DNA of 64,000 bases from VAZQ01 sp963807865 (lineage in GTDB: Bacteria; Pseudomonadota; Alphaproteobacteria; Rhizobiales; Xanthobacteraceae), in contig CAWEDK010000020.1 of NCBI GenBank assembly GCA_963807865.1, forward strand, positions 310,001-374,000. The letters are read 5' to 3'. Of this stretch, positions 36,093 to 49,252 are shown piece by piece. The first letter of the stretch is position 1, and the number at the start of each line of letters is the position of its first letter. The notes under the pieces were generated by a model. It searched no databases and was not told where the DNA came from. It saw nothing but the letters and a program-made list of their open reading frames with translations. The position numbers and the translations under genes are program-made.

Positions 36093-37886
36093 GTGACCCA
36101 GCAGGACAACATCGCGAACGTGCCCGATCAGGCGGCCTACGGGCCGAGCTGGTACGCGGCGACCATGGCGCCCGCGCGCGAGCGGGTGCCTCTGACGTAC
36201 GATTTCGACGCCGAGGTCTGTGTCATCGGCGGCGGTCTCGCCGGCCTGACGGCGGCGCGCGAGATTGCGCGGCGCGGCTGGTCGGTAGCCGTGCTGGAAT
36301 CCCGGCGCGTCGCCTGGAACGCGTCGGGGCGCAATTGCGGCTTCGTCCTGCCGGGTTTCGCGGTCGCGATGGACCAGGTGATTGCCCGCGTCGGGCTCGA
36401 TCATGCCAAGGCGTTGTGGTCGTTGTCCGAGATGGGGCTCGAATATGTACGCGAGACCATCCGTGAAACCGGCATGCCGGGCGTGGCGCCGGTCAACGGC
36501 TGGCTCAAGGTCTCGAAGGTCGACAAGACCGAAGGCGCTATCGCCGACCTGAAACTCTACAGCCAGGTGCTCGGCGCGGAAATCGAAGGCTGGCCCACCG
36601 AGCGCGTGCGCGACGTGCTGCGAAGCCGGCACTATTTCCATGCGATGCATTTCCCGCGCGCGTTCCACATGCACCCGCTCAACTACGCGCTCGGGCTTGC
36701 GGCGGCGGCGGAACAGGCGGGTGCGCGCATCTTCGAGGGCACGCCTGCGCTCTCGATCGATCCGGACGGCGTGCGCAAGCGCATCGCCACCCCGCACGGG
36801 CGGATCCGGGCGAGTCATATCGTGCTCGCCTGCAACGTCCACCTTGGCGCGCTGATGCCGCGGGCGGCTGGGACGCTGCTGCCAATCTGGAGTTACATGT
36901 TCGTCACCGCGCCGCTCGGTCGGCGCCTGCTCGAAGCGATCCGCTATCGCGGCGCGGTCAGCGACACCGATCTGGCCGACAATCACTACCGGATCGTCGA
37001 TGGCGACCGCCTGCTGTTCTCGGGGCGCTCGACCACCTGGGAAGCCGACCCGCGCCGCTACGTCGACAAGCTCAAGGCGGATCTCGCCGAGCTCTATCCG
37101 CGGATCGGCAATGTCCAGGTGGACTACGTCTGGTCCGGCGTGCTCGGCAACGCGCTGCACCGCATGCCGCAGCTCGGCGAATTGACCCCCGGTTTCTGGA
37201 TGGCGTCCGGCTTCGGCGGGCATGGTCTCAATACGACCGCCATGGCGGGAAATATTCTGGCGCGCGCGATCGTCGACGGCGAAGACACATGGCGGCTGTT
37301 CTCGCCCTACGAATTCGTCTGGGCCGGCGGCAAGCTCGGCCGCGCCATCAAGCAGGGCTATTCCTGGTGGTTCCGCGCCCGCGAGCGCTACGAGGCGCGT
37401 CAGGCCCGCGAGCGCGAGGAGGAGGTCGAGCGGACGAACGGCCGCGAACCGCAGTTTGCCGATGGGCCGGCGGCGAGGATCGAGCCGGACGTGGTGTCGG
37501 CGGCTGACCTGCCGGCGGAGCCGGCGCCGGCTTCGATGCCCGCCGATCCTGCGCTGGCGGGATTGTCCGCTATGGCGGGCGCCGCCGGCGAACAGGACCA
37601 ATCGCGTGCCGCCAGCTTCGAGCCGCAGCCGCGGCAAACCGGCTTCGAACCCAGGCGCCGCGTTCCAGAGGTGGAGGATTTCGACACCGCGTGGCCGGCG
37701 CGGCGACCGCCGGCGGACGGCCGAGCAAGACGAGAACGCGCCCCGACCAGACCAGAGCCGTCCGAGCCCGCGCATGCCCCGCGGAGGATGGCCTCAGGAC
37801 GACTGATACCAGTAGCGGCAAGTTCTTCCGTTATGCCCGCGCTGTCGCGGGCATCCACGTCATATACCAACGGCATCCAAGAATGA
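36093..37886 (+). CDS. FAD-dependent oxidoreductase (DAO family, OrdL/PuuB-like) with long C-terminal tail
   Basis: 597 aa as read. The dinucleotide fold EVCVIGGGLAGLTAAREIARRGWSVAVLES is near residue 40, followed by WNASGRNCGFVLPGF, the hallmark of gamma-glutamylputrescine oxidase-type amine oxidases, and a C-terminal flavin motif GFWMASGFGGHGLNTTAMAGN. The conserved domain ends near residue 440; the remaining ~150 residues are Arg/Pro/Ala-rich, low complexity, and run across a REP-like hairpin at 37833, so the true stop may be earlier and lost to an indel. GTG 36093 was taken as start. Probably oxidises a primary or secondary amine; substrate unknown. Confidence 0.82.
   Translation: MTQQDNIANVPDQAAYGPSWYAATMAPARERVPLTYDFDAEVCVIGGGLAGLTAAREIARRGWSVAVLESRRVAWNASGRNCGFVLPGFAVAMDQVIARVGLDHAKALWSLSEMGLEYVRETIRETGMPGVAPVNGWLKVSKVDKTEGAIADLKLYSQVLGAEIEGWPTERVRDVLRSRHYFHAMHFPRAFHMHPLNYALGLAAAAEQAGARIFEGTPALSIDPDGVRKRIATPHGRIRASHIVLACNVHLGALMPRAAGTLLPIWSYMFVTAPLGRRLLEAIRYRGAVSDTDLADNHYRIVDGDRLLFSGRSTTWEADPRRYVDKLKADLAELYPRIGNVQVDYVWSGVLGNALHRMPQLGELTPGFWMASGFGGHGLNTTAMAGNILARAIVDGEDTWRLFSPYEFVWAGGKLGRAIKQGYSWWFRARERYEARQAREREEEVERTNGREPQFADGPAARIEPDVVSAADLPAEPAPASMPADPALAGLSAMAGAAGEQDQSRAASFEPQPRQTGFEPRRRVPEVEDFDTAWPARRPPADGRARRERAPTRPEPSEPAHAPRRMASGRLIPVAASSSVMPALSRASTSYTNGIQE
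37833..37854. repeat. REP-like hairpin
   Basis: ATGCCCGCG and CGCGGGCAT pair around CTGT. This is the type of hairpin normally found between genes, here inside the apparent 3' end of the FAD oxidoreductase frame. Confidence 0.5.
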
Positions 37887-37964
37887 CTCACTCTCCACCC
37901 TGAAGCCTCGAAGGGCGACGGCCCCAATTCGCGGCCGCATCCGGGCCGTGCATCCTCCGAGGCT

Positions 37965-38960
37965 CTACTCAATCACCTCGTTGGCGCGGGCGAGCAGCAT
38001 CGGTGCTACGTCAAGGCCGAGCGCCTTGGCGCTCTTGAGATTGATCGCTAGTTCGTAGTTTGTCGGTGCCTGAACCGGCAGAGCCGCAGGCTTCTCACCT
38101 CTCAGGATGCGAGCGACGTATGAAGCTGCACGCGGATATTGTTCGATTTGATTAGGGCCATACGAAATCAGGCCACCGGCGCTTACGAAATAACTGAACG
38201 GATAGACAGTTGGCAGATTGTATCGAGCCGCCAGCGCGACAATCAACTGGGGATGATTGGCGCCAAAACCACTGGCCGTCACGATAAGTCCGCCGTTCGG
38301 CTCGCGGGCGAATTCGGCAATTCCCCGTTCGATTTCACCGGCATCGCGCAGGTTGATGGTGCTGAGTTCGAAGTTGATCGGGGCTACAGTCTGAATGGCC
38401 GCGAACTGGCCGATCCCAGACATGAGCGCAGCGTCCCGCAATACCGCCACCCGCTTTACGCCCGGTGCGACTTCCTTGAGCAACTCAAGCCATTTCCCGC
38501 TCAGTGCGTACTCGAATACGGTGAAGCCAGTGATCTTGCCGCCCGGCCGGGGCATGCTTGCTACGAGGCCCGATCCTACGGGATCGATGACGGCAACAAA
38601 GACGATTGGCACGTTCTGAGCGACTTGCTGTAGGGCAATCACCGGATCGGTGGTGGCACCGAGAAGCACGTCCGGCGCCAAAGCGACCAATTCGTTCGCG
38701 AATCTACGGTAGCGCTCACGATCTCCCGCGCCCCATCGGATGTCGATTTGCACATTGCGACCCTCGACCCAGCCCAGCTCTCGCAGGCCTTTACGGAATC
38801 CTTCGACCGACCTTTGTGCTGCCGGATCGCTCTCGGCGAGGTTAATCAGAACACCGACGCGTCTCATCCTATCGTTCTGCTGCGCGCGTGCGGCAAGCGG
38901 CCACGTCGCCGCCAATCCCGCAATTCCTGCAATTCCTGCTATGAAATCGCGTCGTCGCAT
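37965..38960 (-). CDS. Orphan ABC-type substrate-binding protein (PF04392-like), copy A
   Basis: 331 aa, intact. A Tat-like signal (MRRRDFIAGIAGIAGLAATWPLAARA) precedes RRVGVLINLAESDPAAQRSVEGFRKGLRELGWVEGRNVQIDIRWGAGD, the typical start of this ABC receptor family, with PIVFVAVIDPVGSGLVASMPRPGGKITGF, FSYFVSAGGLISYGPN and a terminal INLKSAKALGLDVAPMLLARANEVIE. No permease or ATPase gene is nearby. It is a clear relative of the gene at 49253-50242. Confidence 0.9.
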   Translation of the reverse strand: MRRRDFIAGIAGIAGLAATWPLAARAQQNDRMRRVGVLINLAESDPAAQRSVEGFRKGLRELGWVEGRNVQIDIRWGAGDRERYRRFANELVALAPDVLLGATTDPVIALQQVAQNVPIVFVAVIDPVGSGLVASMPRPGGKITGFTVFEYALSGKWLELLKEVAPGVKRVAVLRDAALMSGIGQFAAIQTVAPINFELSTINLRDAGEIERGIAEFAREPNGGLIVTASGFGANHPQLIVALAARYNLPTVYPFSYFVSAGGLISYGPNQIEQYPRAASYVARILRGEKPAALPVQAPTNYELAINLKSAKALGLDVAPMLLARANEVIE

Positions 38961-39112
38961 TGCCTTCCTCGGCTCGGGACCACGCCAAAATTGGCCTTAA
39001 ACTCCATCTATCAAAACAGAAGTTTGCGACCAACGAAACGGGGTCCCGGGTCATTTCGCGCGTAGCAGCAATCCGAGACTGCCGATGTCGTACATGGGCA
39101 CCGGGCGTGCGC

Positions 39113-39958
<846 letters not shown>

Positions 39959-40187
39959 GAATGCCTCGTGGATGGACTGCCGGCCGGCCACCTATGGCAC
40001 ATCCGGATGGGCGGTGAAATCGGGCCGGGCCCGACCGGCAAGCGGAGCTGCATTGACCGAGCCTCCGGTCGGTGCGCGGGCGCTTGGTAGCGCGGAAGTC
40101 GCAGAAACGTGAGGCGAGTTTGAAGCGGTGCGGGTGGGCAGCCGCGGTATAAGACATGAAGGAATTGCCCAGGGCTGAGGAGTTTCC

Positions 40188-40794
40188 ATGCAGCGCATCG
40201 CGATCGCACTGACGATTTGGCTTGCGGCGCTTGTTTCCGCCGCTGCGCAGCAGCCGGCCGCCGATCCGGCGAAGCCAGCCACGGCGATCTTCGCGGGCGG
40301 CTGCTTCTGGTGCACCGAAGCGGACTTCGACAAGGTGCCGGGCGTCATCAGCACGACCTCGGGCTACCTCAACGGCCGCACCCCCAATCCGACCTACGAG
40401 CAGGTCTCGCGCGGCGGCACCGGCCACGCCGAGGCGGTCGAGGTCGTGCTTCGACCCCGCCAAGGTGAGCTACGAGAAGCTGCTCGATGTGTTCTGGCAC
40501 AACATCGATCCGCTGGCGAAGAACTACCAGTTCTGCGACCACGGCGACCAATACCGTTCGGCGATCTTCTATCTCGGCGATGCGCAGCGCAATCTGGCGG
40601 AGAAGTCGAAGGTTGCCGTGCAGGCACGCTTCAAGGAGCCGGTCCAGACCGAAATTGCCGCTGCCGGCACCTTCTACAAGGCCGAGGATTATCACCAGGA
40701 TTACCACACCAAGAATCCGCTCCGGTACAAGTTCTACCGCTTCAATTGCGGGCGTGATGCCAGGCTGCAGCAACTGTGGGGCAAGGTGGAGTGA
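40188..40794 (+). CDS. msrA: Peptide methionine sulfoxide reductase MsrA, exported, one frameshift
   Basis: Reduces Met-S-sulfoxide in proteins. The signal peptide MQRIAIALTIWLAALVSAAAQ directs it to the periplasm. FAGGCFWCTEADFDKVPGVISTTSGYLNGRTPNPTYEQVSRGGTGHAEAVEV holds the catalytic Cys in GCFWC; after an extra base near 40449 comes DPAKVSYEKLLDVFWHNIDP, DQYRSAIFYL and YKAEDYHQDYH. Length about 201 aa. GAGGAG lies six bases before the ATG. One base separates its stop from the msrB ATG: a periplasmic oxidised-protein repair pair. Confidence 0.92.
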
Positions 40795-40795
40795 C

Positions 40796-41291
40796 ATGAT
40801 CGATCGCAGGCTTCTGCTGCTCGGTGGCGCCGCCCTCCTGGGCTATGGCGCGATCCGCTGGTTCGAACTCCTCGAACGTCGAGGCGGCCAGCACGTTCGA
40901 GATTCAGAAAACCGACAGCGAGTGGCGCGGTCTCCTGACCAAGGCGCAATACGAGGTGCTGCGGCTGCACCGGACCGAGGTGCCGGGGTCGAGCCCGCTC
41001 AACCGCGAGAAGCGCAAGGGCATCTTCGGTTGCGCGGCCTGCGAACTGCCGCTGTTTGCCTCCGAGACCAAATACGATAGCGGAACTGGCTGGCCGAGCT
41101 TCTACCGGCCGCTCGCCAATGCCATCGGCACGCGTACCGACCATGCGCTGTTCATTCCGCGCACCGAGGTGCACTGCCGCCGGTGCGGCGGGCATCTCGG
41201 CCACGTGTTCTCCGACGGGCCGCCGCCGACCGGGCAGCGTTACTGCATGAACGGCGTCGCCATGACGTTCACGCCGGACCTGCCGGCCTGA
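40796..41291 (+). CDS. msrB: Peptide methionine sulfoxide reductase MsrB, membrane-anchored/exported, one frameshift
   Basis: Reduces Met-R-sulfoxide. MIDRRLLLLGGAALLGYGAIRW is a signal anchor or Tat-like signal. An extra base near 40871-40880 shifts to TFEIQKTDSEWRGLLTKAQYEVLRLHRTE. Zn ligands are the CAAC and CRRC pairs; the substrate region is SGTGWPSFYRP; the catalytic Cys is in GQRYCMNGVAMTF. About 164 aa. Operonic with msrA. Confidence 0.9.
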
Positions 41292-41674
41292 TCGCCGATC
41301 CAGGCGCTCGTCCCTTAATCCTTCAGGACATGCAGGGTCGCGACGACGCGTCCGTGCGAATCAGCGGCGCCGGCGCGGCGGGTCCTCAGCGGCCGGAACG
41401 ATGCCGGCGGCCCTATGGATGCCCGGGCACCATGGACCGGGGGAGGCGGCTTCGGCGGTATCGGCGGCAAAAAACGGCGTTTCGGGGAGAAAGCGGTCGC
41501 GCGCCGGGTCTCGGCGATGCTGGTTTTTGAGGCGGTCTGACGGCAATCGGCCACCGTTGTTGCTGCGTTGCGGTGCCGGTCGTTTTTGTCGCAATTCCGT
41601 TATTGTCCATTGCGATGGGTCGCTATATAAGCTCGCCGCGCGAGCAGGGGCTTCGTTCCTGGCACAGGAAAACG
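41292..41674. other. Intergenic region before dksA
   Basis: About 380 bp without a supportable gene. A possible promoter near the right end is TTGTCC (41603-41608) with TATATA (41624-41629), a spacing of 15, and CGCTATATAAGC continues it. The left half is very GC-rich and shows nothing I can name. Confidence 0.4.
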
Positions 41675-42139
41675 ATGCGTTCCGAAAAAATGCGTCCCGA
41701 AAAGAAGAACGGCCACGCGGCCCCCGAGGCCCAGCCCGACAAAAACTATCGTCCGAACGACAAAGAGCCGTTCATGAGCGAGCGCCAGCGGGAGTATTTC
41801 CGCGTGCGGCTCCTGGCCTGGCGCGAGGATATCCTCAAGGAGGCGAAGGAGACGCTGGCGCACCTCCAGGCGGAAAACGAAAATCATCCCGATCTGGCCG
41901 ACCGCGCGTCCTCCGAAACCGACCGCGCCATCGAGCTGCGCTCCCGCGACCGCCAGCGCAAGCTGATCGCCAAGATCGAGGCGGCCTTGTCCAGGCTCGA
42001 CGACGGCACCTACGGCTATTGCGAGGAGACCGGCGAGCCGATCTCGCTCAAGCGGCTGGAGGCGCGGCCGATCGCCACCCTCTCGGTCGAGGCGCAGGAG
42101 CGGCACGAACGCCGCGAGCGCATCTATCGCGACGAGTGA
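41675..42139 (+). CDS. dksA: DksA/TraR-family RNA polymerase-binding protein
   Basis: 154 aa. Coiled-coil region EFF-like: FMSERQREYFRVRLLAWREDILKEAKETLAHLQAENENHPDLADRASSETDRA with the tip motif DLADRA (DxxDxA, needed for action in the RNAP secondary channel), then KIEAALSRLDDGTYGYCEETGEPISLKRLEARPIATLSVEAQERHERRERIYRDE. Of the four classic Zn cysteines only the first (CEET) remains; CxxC number two reads SVEA. The Cys-poor type is usual in alphaproteobacteria and does not imply loss of function. ATG 41675 was chosen for AGGAA upstream; ATG 41690 is possible. Confidence 0.9.
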   Translation: MRSEKMRPEKKNGHAAPEAQPDKNYRPNDKEPFMSERQREYFRVRLLAWREDILKEAKETLAHLQAENENHPDLADRASSETDRAIELRSRDRQRKLIAKIEAALSRLDDGTYGYCEETGEPISLKRLEARPIATLSVEAQERHERRERIYRDE

Positions 42140-42259
42140 GGCGCTGCGGCCGCTCCGAGCCCGCGCCGGCGCGCCGCGCTTGCGGCGCTTGACCGAGTTG
42201 ACAGCCTGTTGCGCTGCGCGCAGCGTCCGGGTTCCCCCGGCTTTGATAAAGGTTCGCCG

Positions 42260-43258
42260 ATGATTTTATCCCGCACCTTCGCAACTCCGGCCTGGCTCGC
42301 CGCCGCTGCCGCATGCCTGGCCTGGCTGGGTTCGCCGACGTTCGCCGCGGCGCAGACCTGGCCGCAGCGGCCGCCCAAGATTCTGGTGCCGTTCGCGGCC
42401 GGCGGCAACATCGACGTGATGGCGCGTCTGGCGGGCGACCGCCTGAGCGAGGCATTCGGTCAGCAGTTCATCGTCGAGAACCGGGTCGGTGGCAGCGGCA
42501 GCATCGCGACCGAGGCGGTCGCGCGCGCGGCGCCGGACGGCTACACGTTCCTGTGGGCGCCGACCTCCACCATCGCGACGTTCCCGGCGATTTCCAAGGT
42601 CGGATACGACCCGGTGAAAGACTTCACGCCGATCAGCCTGTTCAGCATCGCGCCGCAGGTGCTGGTGGTGAATCCCAAATTTCCCGCCAACACGGTGGCC
42701 GAATTCGTCGCCCATGCGAAGACGCAGAAGGACAAGCTCGCCTACGCCGGCGGCGGTGGTCCCGGCAGCTCCAGCAATCTGATCATGGCGACCTTCCTGA
42801 AGCGCGCCGGGCTTGAAATGGCGAACGTGAGTTATCGCGGCACTGCGCCGGCGATGACGGACCTCATTGCCGGGCATATCCCGACGATGTTCGTGCCGAT
42901 CTCCGAAGCGCTGCCGCAGGCGCGCGCCGGCTTGATCCGCATGCTGGCGGTCTCGAGTGCGCAGCGTGCGAGTGAAGCGCCGGAGGTGCCGACGCTGGCC
43001 GAGCAGGGCTTTCCCGGATTCCACATGGTGTCCTGGACCGGCATGATGGCCCCCGCCAATACGCCGAAGGACATCGTCGATCGCATTGCCGTGGAGTTTG
43101 GCCGTGCGTTCAAGGACCCGGCCTTCGTGGAGCATGTGCGCAAGGCCGGCTCCGACCCGGCGGTCGACACCAGCCCGGCCGAGTTCGCGGCGTTCGTCGC
43201 CAGGGAGATCGCGCTCTGGGGCGAGGCCGTAAAGGTCGCCGGGGTGACGTTGAAGTAG
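42260..43258 (+). CDS. TctC/Bug-family periplasmic receptor 6
   Basis: 332 aa, intact. Signal peptide MILSRTFATPAWLAAAAACLAWLGSPTFAAA, then QTWPQRPPKILVPFAAGGNIDVMARLA, FGQQFIVENRVGGSGSIATEAVARAAPDGYTFLWAP, VSYRGTAPAMTDLIAGHIPTMF. AAAGG lies eight bases before ATG 42260. Solitary, with no transport partners in either direction. Confidence 0.92.
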   Translation: MILSRTFATPAWLAAAAACLAWLGSPTFAAAQTWPQRPPKILVPFAAGGNIDVMARLAGDRLSEAFGQQFIVENRVGGSGSIATEAVARAAPDGYTFLWAPTSTIATFPAISKVGYDPVKDFTPISLFSIAPQVLVVNPKFPANTVAEFVAHAKTQKDKLAYAGGGGPGSSSNLIMATFLKRAGLEMANVSYRGTAPAMTDLIAGHIPTMFVPISEALPQARAGLIRMLAVSSAQRASEAPEVPTLAEQGFPGFHMVSWTGMMAPANTPKDIVDRIAVEFGRAFKDPAFVEHVRKAGSDPAVDTSPAEFAAFVAREIALWGEAVKVAGVTLK

Positions 43259-43627
43259 CGACGTCTGGCGCCGCATCGGCTCGCCCACCGGCCGTCAGCC
43301 GGCCCATCGATTTTCGTTGAGGTGGACGACGAGGGGCCTCGGTCGCTGCGCCGCGGCAACCGCAGTCAGAGTGTCGCGCCCCACGGTGCTTGGCGGGCCG
43401 GGGAACCCTTGGTGAAGCGTGGCGGGATACGATAGATTGCCGCCGGGTGCTGGGACCGGGACGACGCGCGCTCGATCGCGCCGGAAGCCGCGACAGCGAG
43501 GCCGATGCCCTATGGGTATTGCGATGACCGCCACATCCCGCGAAGCGATGGCCTTTGATCGGGGTCCGGTCGCCCGTGACAGGGCGCGCGGCTTGCCCAT
43601 GCCGCGTTGCGTCCTTGAGGTGAGCGG
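43259..43627. other. Intergenic region before the histidine kinase
   Basis: About 370 bp with no supported gene. GC-rich with short imperfect dyads (for example CGGCCGTCAGCCGGCC near 43292). No clear promoter or operator recognised. Confidence 0.35.
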
Positions 43628-46604
<2,977 letters not shown>

Positions 46605-46605
<1 letters not shown>

Positions 46606-47228
46606 TGGCGAACCGTCGAGCAGGTGTTGAAGAAGATACCGTGGAAGCTGTCGGCGATGCGCCGCATCGATTGCCGGACAGGCCGGTCGCATCGGCCGCT
46701 GCGCCGCTCGGCCTCGACGACGAGCCGCCGATCGCGACGCCCGAGGAGCGCCTCGAGTTCCTGAAGCACTCGATCGCGTTCACCGAATCGACGATCCGCG
46801 CCTACGACACCAAGTCACAGATCGCGATGGCGGCGTTCGTCGTGTCGATGAATCCCCTGTGGTCGATCCTGAGCTCGACCTGCGCCGACGTGGCATCGCG
46901 GCCGATCGTGGCGGTTCTGCTGTGTGCGTTCATCGCGACGATCATGGTCTATTGCTACGTGCTCTGGCCGATCAAGCCGCTGGACGACCTGGTCAAGAAC
47001 ATCCGCGCCAAGGGCTTGTTCTATGTTCACGATCCGCAGACGGCCAGCAGCACATTTGTCTCAAGGTTGCAGGAACTGTCGGTCGAGCCGGAATTGACGG
47101 CCGAAGTCCTCAAGCTGTCGTTCATCCGCGCCCGCAAGGGCCGCCGGCTGAAATACGCGCTGTGGGCGACCGGTGCGTTCTACGCGTTTGTGTTCGTCGC
47201 GTTCCTGATGGTGCGGCGCTGCGGTTAG
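46605..47228 (+). CDS. Membrane protein resembling Pycsar-type (DUF5706-like) transmembrane effectors
   Basis: 207 aa. A disordered acidic N-terminus (about 45 residues) precedes EERLEFLKHSIAFTESTIRAYDTKSQIAMAAFVVSMNPLW, a helix pair with the A-x-D-T-K-x-x-I pattern seen in PycTM-like proteins, then TM VAVLLCAFIATIMVYCYVLWPIKP, a cytoplasmic segment (GLFYVHDPQTASSTFVSRLQELSVEPELTAEVLKLSFIRARKGRRLKYAL) and a last TM. The layout (N helix/TM, TM, ~70-residue loop with a terminal LS-x-I-x-x-x-K-x-x-x-L-x-x-A pattern, TM) matches my recollection of the Pycsar effector family; this is a pattern match, not a search. It overlaps the kinase stop by one base and lies upstream of a receiver-cyclase. Confidence 0.6.
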
Positions 47229-47465
47229 TTCGTGGAAAGGAGGAAGACTGGATGTTTGAGCAAGTGCCGATTTGCGAGACCATCCGTAGGCTCGCGGCGG
47301 ACAAAGTGCTACACAGCCGCTCGGTCGTTGACCTGAGGGCCTCCCGGGCGCCGGCCTGGGGCGGCGAAAGCAATGATCTCGATAGCCCGGGGATGAGCCG
47401 GTAATACTCAGCCAAGCGTTCCTGCGTCGCAATTCCGCGAACCCGACGGCACAGACAGGGCAGCC

Positions 47466-47828
47466 ATGGCAAAACGCATTCTGGTGGTCGAGGATCAGGA
47501 GGATAACCGGCAAATCTTGCGCGACCTGCTGGACAGCGCCGGATTCGAGATGATCGAGGCGGAGGATGGCGAGCAGGCGCTCGTGAAGGTTTCCGAGCAT
47601 CGGCCGGACTTGATCCTGATGGACATTCAGTTGCCGCTGCTCGACGGCTACGAGGCGACGCGCCGCATCAAGGCCAATCCGGAGCTCAATGCCATTCCGA
47701 TCATCGTCGTCACCTCCTATGCGCTGAGCGGCGACGAGGGCAAGGCGCGTGCCGCGGGCTGCGACGCCTATGTGACCAAGCCGTACAGTCCCCGTCAGTT
47801 GCTGGCAAATTGCGAATATCTGCCCTAG
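47466..47828 (+). CDS. Single-domain response regulator (DivK-like)
   Basis: 120 aa, intact. RILVVEDQEDNRQILRDLLDSAGFEMIEAEDGEQAL, phospho-acceptor DLILMDIQLPLLDGYEATRRIKA, Thr VVTSYALSGDEGKARAAGCDAYVTKPYSPRQLL (Lys in TKP). No output domain; it probably relays phosphate or acts through protein contact like DivK. Its stop TAG (47826-47828) is part of the CTAGTG end of repeat R2. Confidence 0.9.
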   Translation: MAKRILVVEDQEDNRQILRDLLDSAGFEMIEAEDGEQALVKVSEHRPDLILMDIQLPLLDGYEATRRIKANPELNAIPIIVVTSYALSGDEGKARAAGCDAYVTKPYSPRQLLANCEYLP

Positions 47829-47900
47829 TGGAGTGGATTTGACATTCGCTACCCATCTAGCCGCAACTGCAAAGCGAATGTCAAATCCAAAACTCCACTA
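47825..47900. repeat. CTAGTG-family palindromic repeat R2
   Basis: Left arm CTAGTGGAGT-GGATTTGACATTCGCT (47825-47850) pairs with AGCGAATGTCAAATCC...ACTCCACTA (47873-47900) around a 22-nt loop. The left end overlaps the stop codon of the response regulator gene. The core GGATTTGAC(A/G)TTC is shared with R5. Confidence 0.85.
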
Positions 47901-47916
47901 ACAACATAAGATTTTG

Positions 47917-47982
47917 CTAGTGGTCCTTTAATTCCAACATTCGCAAAGGTGCTGGCTGAAGCGGGGTGCGAATGTTGGAATC
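47917..47982. repeat. CTAGTG-family palindromic repeat R3
   Basis: Left arm CTAGTGGTCC...AATTCCAACATTCGCA (47917-47945) with right arm TGCGAATGTTGGAAT (47967-47981). Only the inner stem is palindromic; the outer CACTAG end is missing. It sits 17 bp after R2 and runs up to about 30 bp before the receiver-cyclase ATG, so it may influence its translation. Confidence 0.75.
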
Positions 47983-48010
47983 GGCCGTAGCGTCGTCGAG
48001 AGGCGTTGTT

Positions 48011-49133
48011 ATGCACGATCCACCGCGCATCCTGATCGTCGACGATCACGAGACCAATCGTGACATCCTCGTGACGCGGCTCGGCATGCACGGCTACGAG
48101 TTGCTGCAGGCGGCCGACGGCGAGGAAGCGCTGGTGTCCGCGCGGGAAAACTTGCCGGACCTCATCCTGCTCGACGTGATGATGCCCAAGATCGACGGCA
48201 TCGAGGTCTGCCGCCGGCTGAAGGGCGACGCGGCGCTGCCGTTCATGCCGATCATCCTGGTGACCGCCAAGGCCAACTCCAAGGATGTGGTGGCCGGGCC
48301 TCGAAGCCGGCGCGGATGAATATCTCACCAAGCCGCTCGATCAGCTCGCGCTGGTGGCGCGGGTGAAATCGGTGCTGCGGTTGAAGGAGCTGCACGACAA
48401 GGTGCACGCCCAGGCCACCCAGCTCGCGACCTGGAACCGCACGCTCGAAGAGCGCGTCAGCCAGCAGCTCTCCGAGATCGAACGGATCAGCCGTCTGAAA
48501 CGGTTTCTCTCGCCCAAAGTCGCGGAGCTTATCCTGTCGTCCGGCAGCGAGAAGATGCTGGAAAGCCGCCGCGGCGAAGTGACGGCGATGTTCTGCGACT
48601 TGCGCGGCTTCACCGCCTTCACCGAAACCGCCGAGCCCGAGGAGGTGATGTCGGTGCTGCGCGACTATCACCGGCTGCTCGGCGAGCTCGTGAACGAGCA
48701 CGAAGGAACGGTCGAGCGGTTCGCAGGCGACGGCATCCTGGTGCTGTTCAACGCGCCGCTGCCGATTCCCGATCCAAGCCTGCGAGCAGTGAAGATGGCG
48801 GTGAGCATGCGCGAGCAGGTGGCCTCGCTTGCCGTCAACTGGCGCAAGTCCGGGTACGACCTCGGTTTCGGGATTGGCATCGCACGCGGCTATGCCACGC
48901 TCGGCCGGGTAGGTTACGAGGGCCGCTACGACTACGCGGCGATCGGCACCGTGGTCAATCTGGCGGCCCGGCTCTGCTCGGATGCCAAGGACGGCCAGAT
49001 CCTCATCGACGGCAAGGTCTATGCGTCGATCGAGGAGGCCTTTGGGGCAGAACCCGCCGATGATCTCATGCTGAAAGGGTTCCACCGGCCGATCAAGGCG
49101 TTCAATGTTCCGCTCATGCGGGCATCGCCGTGA
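48011..49133 (+). CDS. Response regulator with class III adenylate cyclase output domain, one frameshift
   Basis: About 373 aa. Receiver: RILIVDDHETNRDILVTRLGMHGY, DLILLDVMMPKIDGIEVCRRL, ILVTAKANSKDVVAG, an extra base near 48298, LEAGADEYLTKPLDQLALVARV. Then a coiled linker (LATWNRTLEERVSQQLSEIERISRLKRFLSPKVAELIL) and the cyclase: metal Asp in VTAMFCDLRGFTAF, second metal Asp in VERFAGDGILVLFN, base-specifying Asp in RYDYAAIGTVVNLAARL, transition-state Asn and Arg in N-x3-R. The usual base-binding Lys before F-x-G-D is Arg here. Phosphorylation by the upstream kinase would control cAMP synthesis. ATG 48011 was chosen. Confidence 0.9.
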
Positions 49134-49252
49134 CACCGGCCGGCTTGCGCGCCGATCAGTCGGGGTGCCGCTGAGGCGAAAGGGCACACGGGCGGTGTGG
49201 GCAGCGTGTTAGGCTGCTGGTGTCGTCACACGTTTCTCGCTGCAAGGTTCAT

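Noticed and set aside
35928..37775. 615-codon open frame on the minus strand
   Set aside because: Lies opposite the FAD oxidoreductase; its composition (Arg/His/Gly/Ala-rich, no domain) is typical of antisense frames in high-GC DNA.
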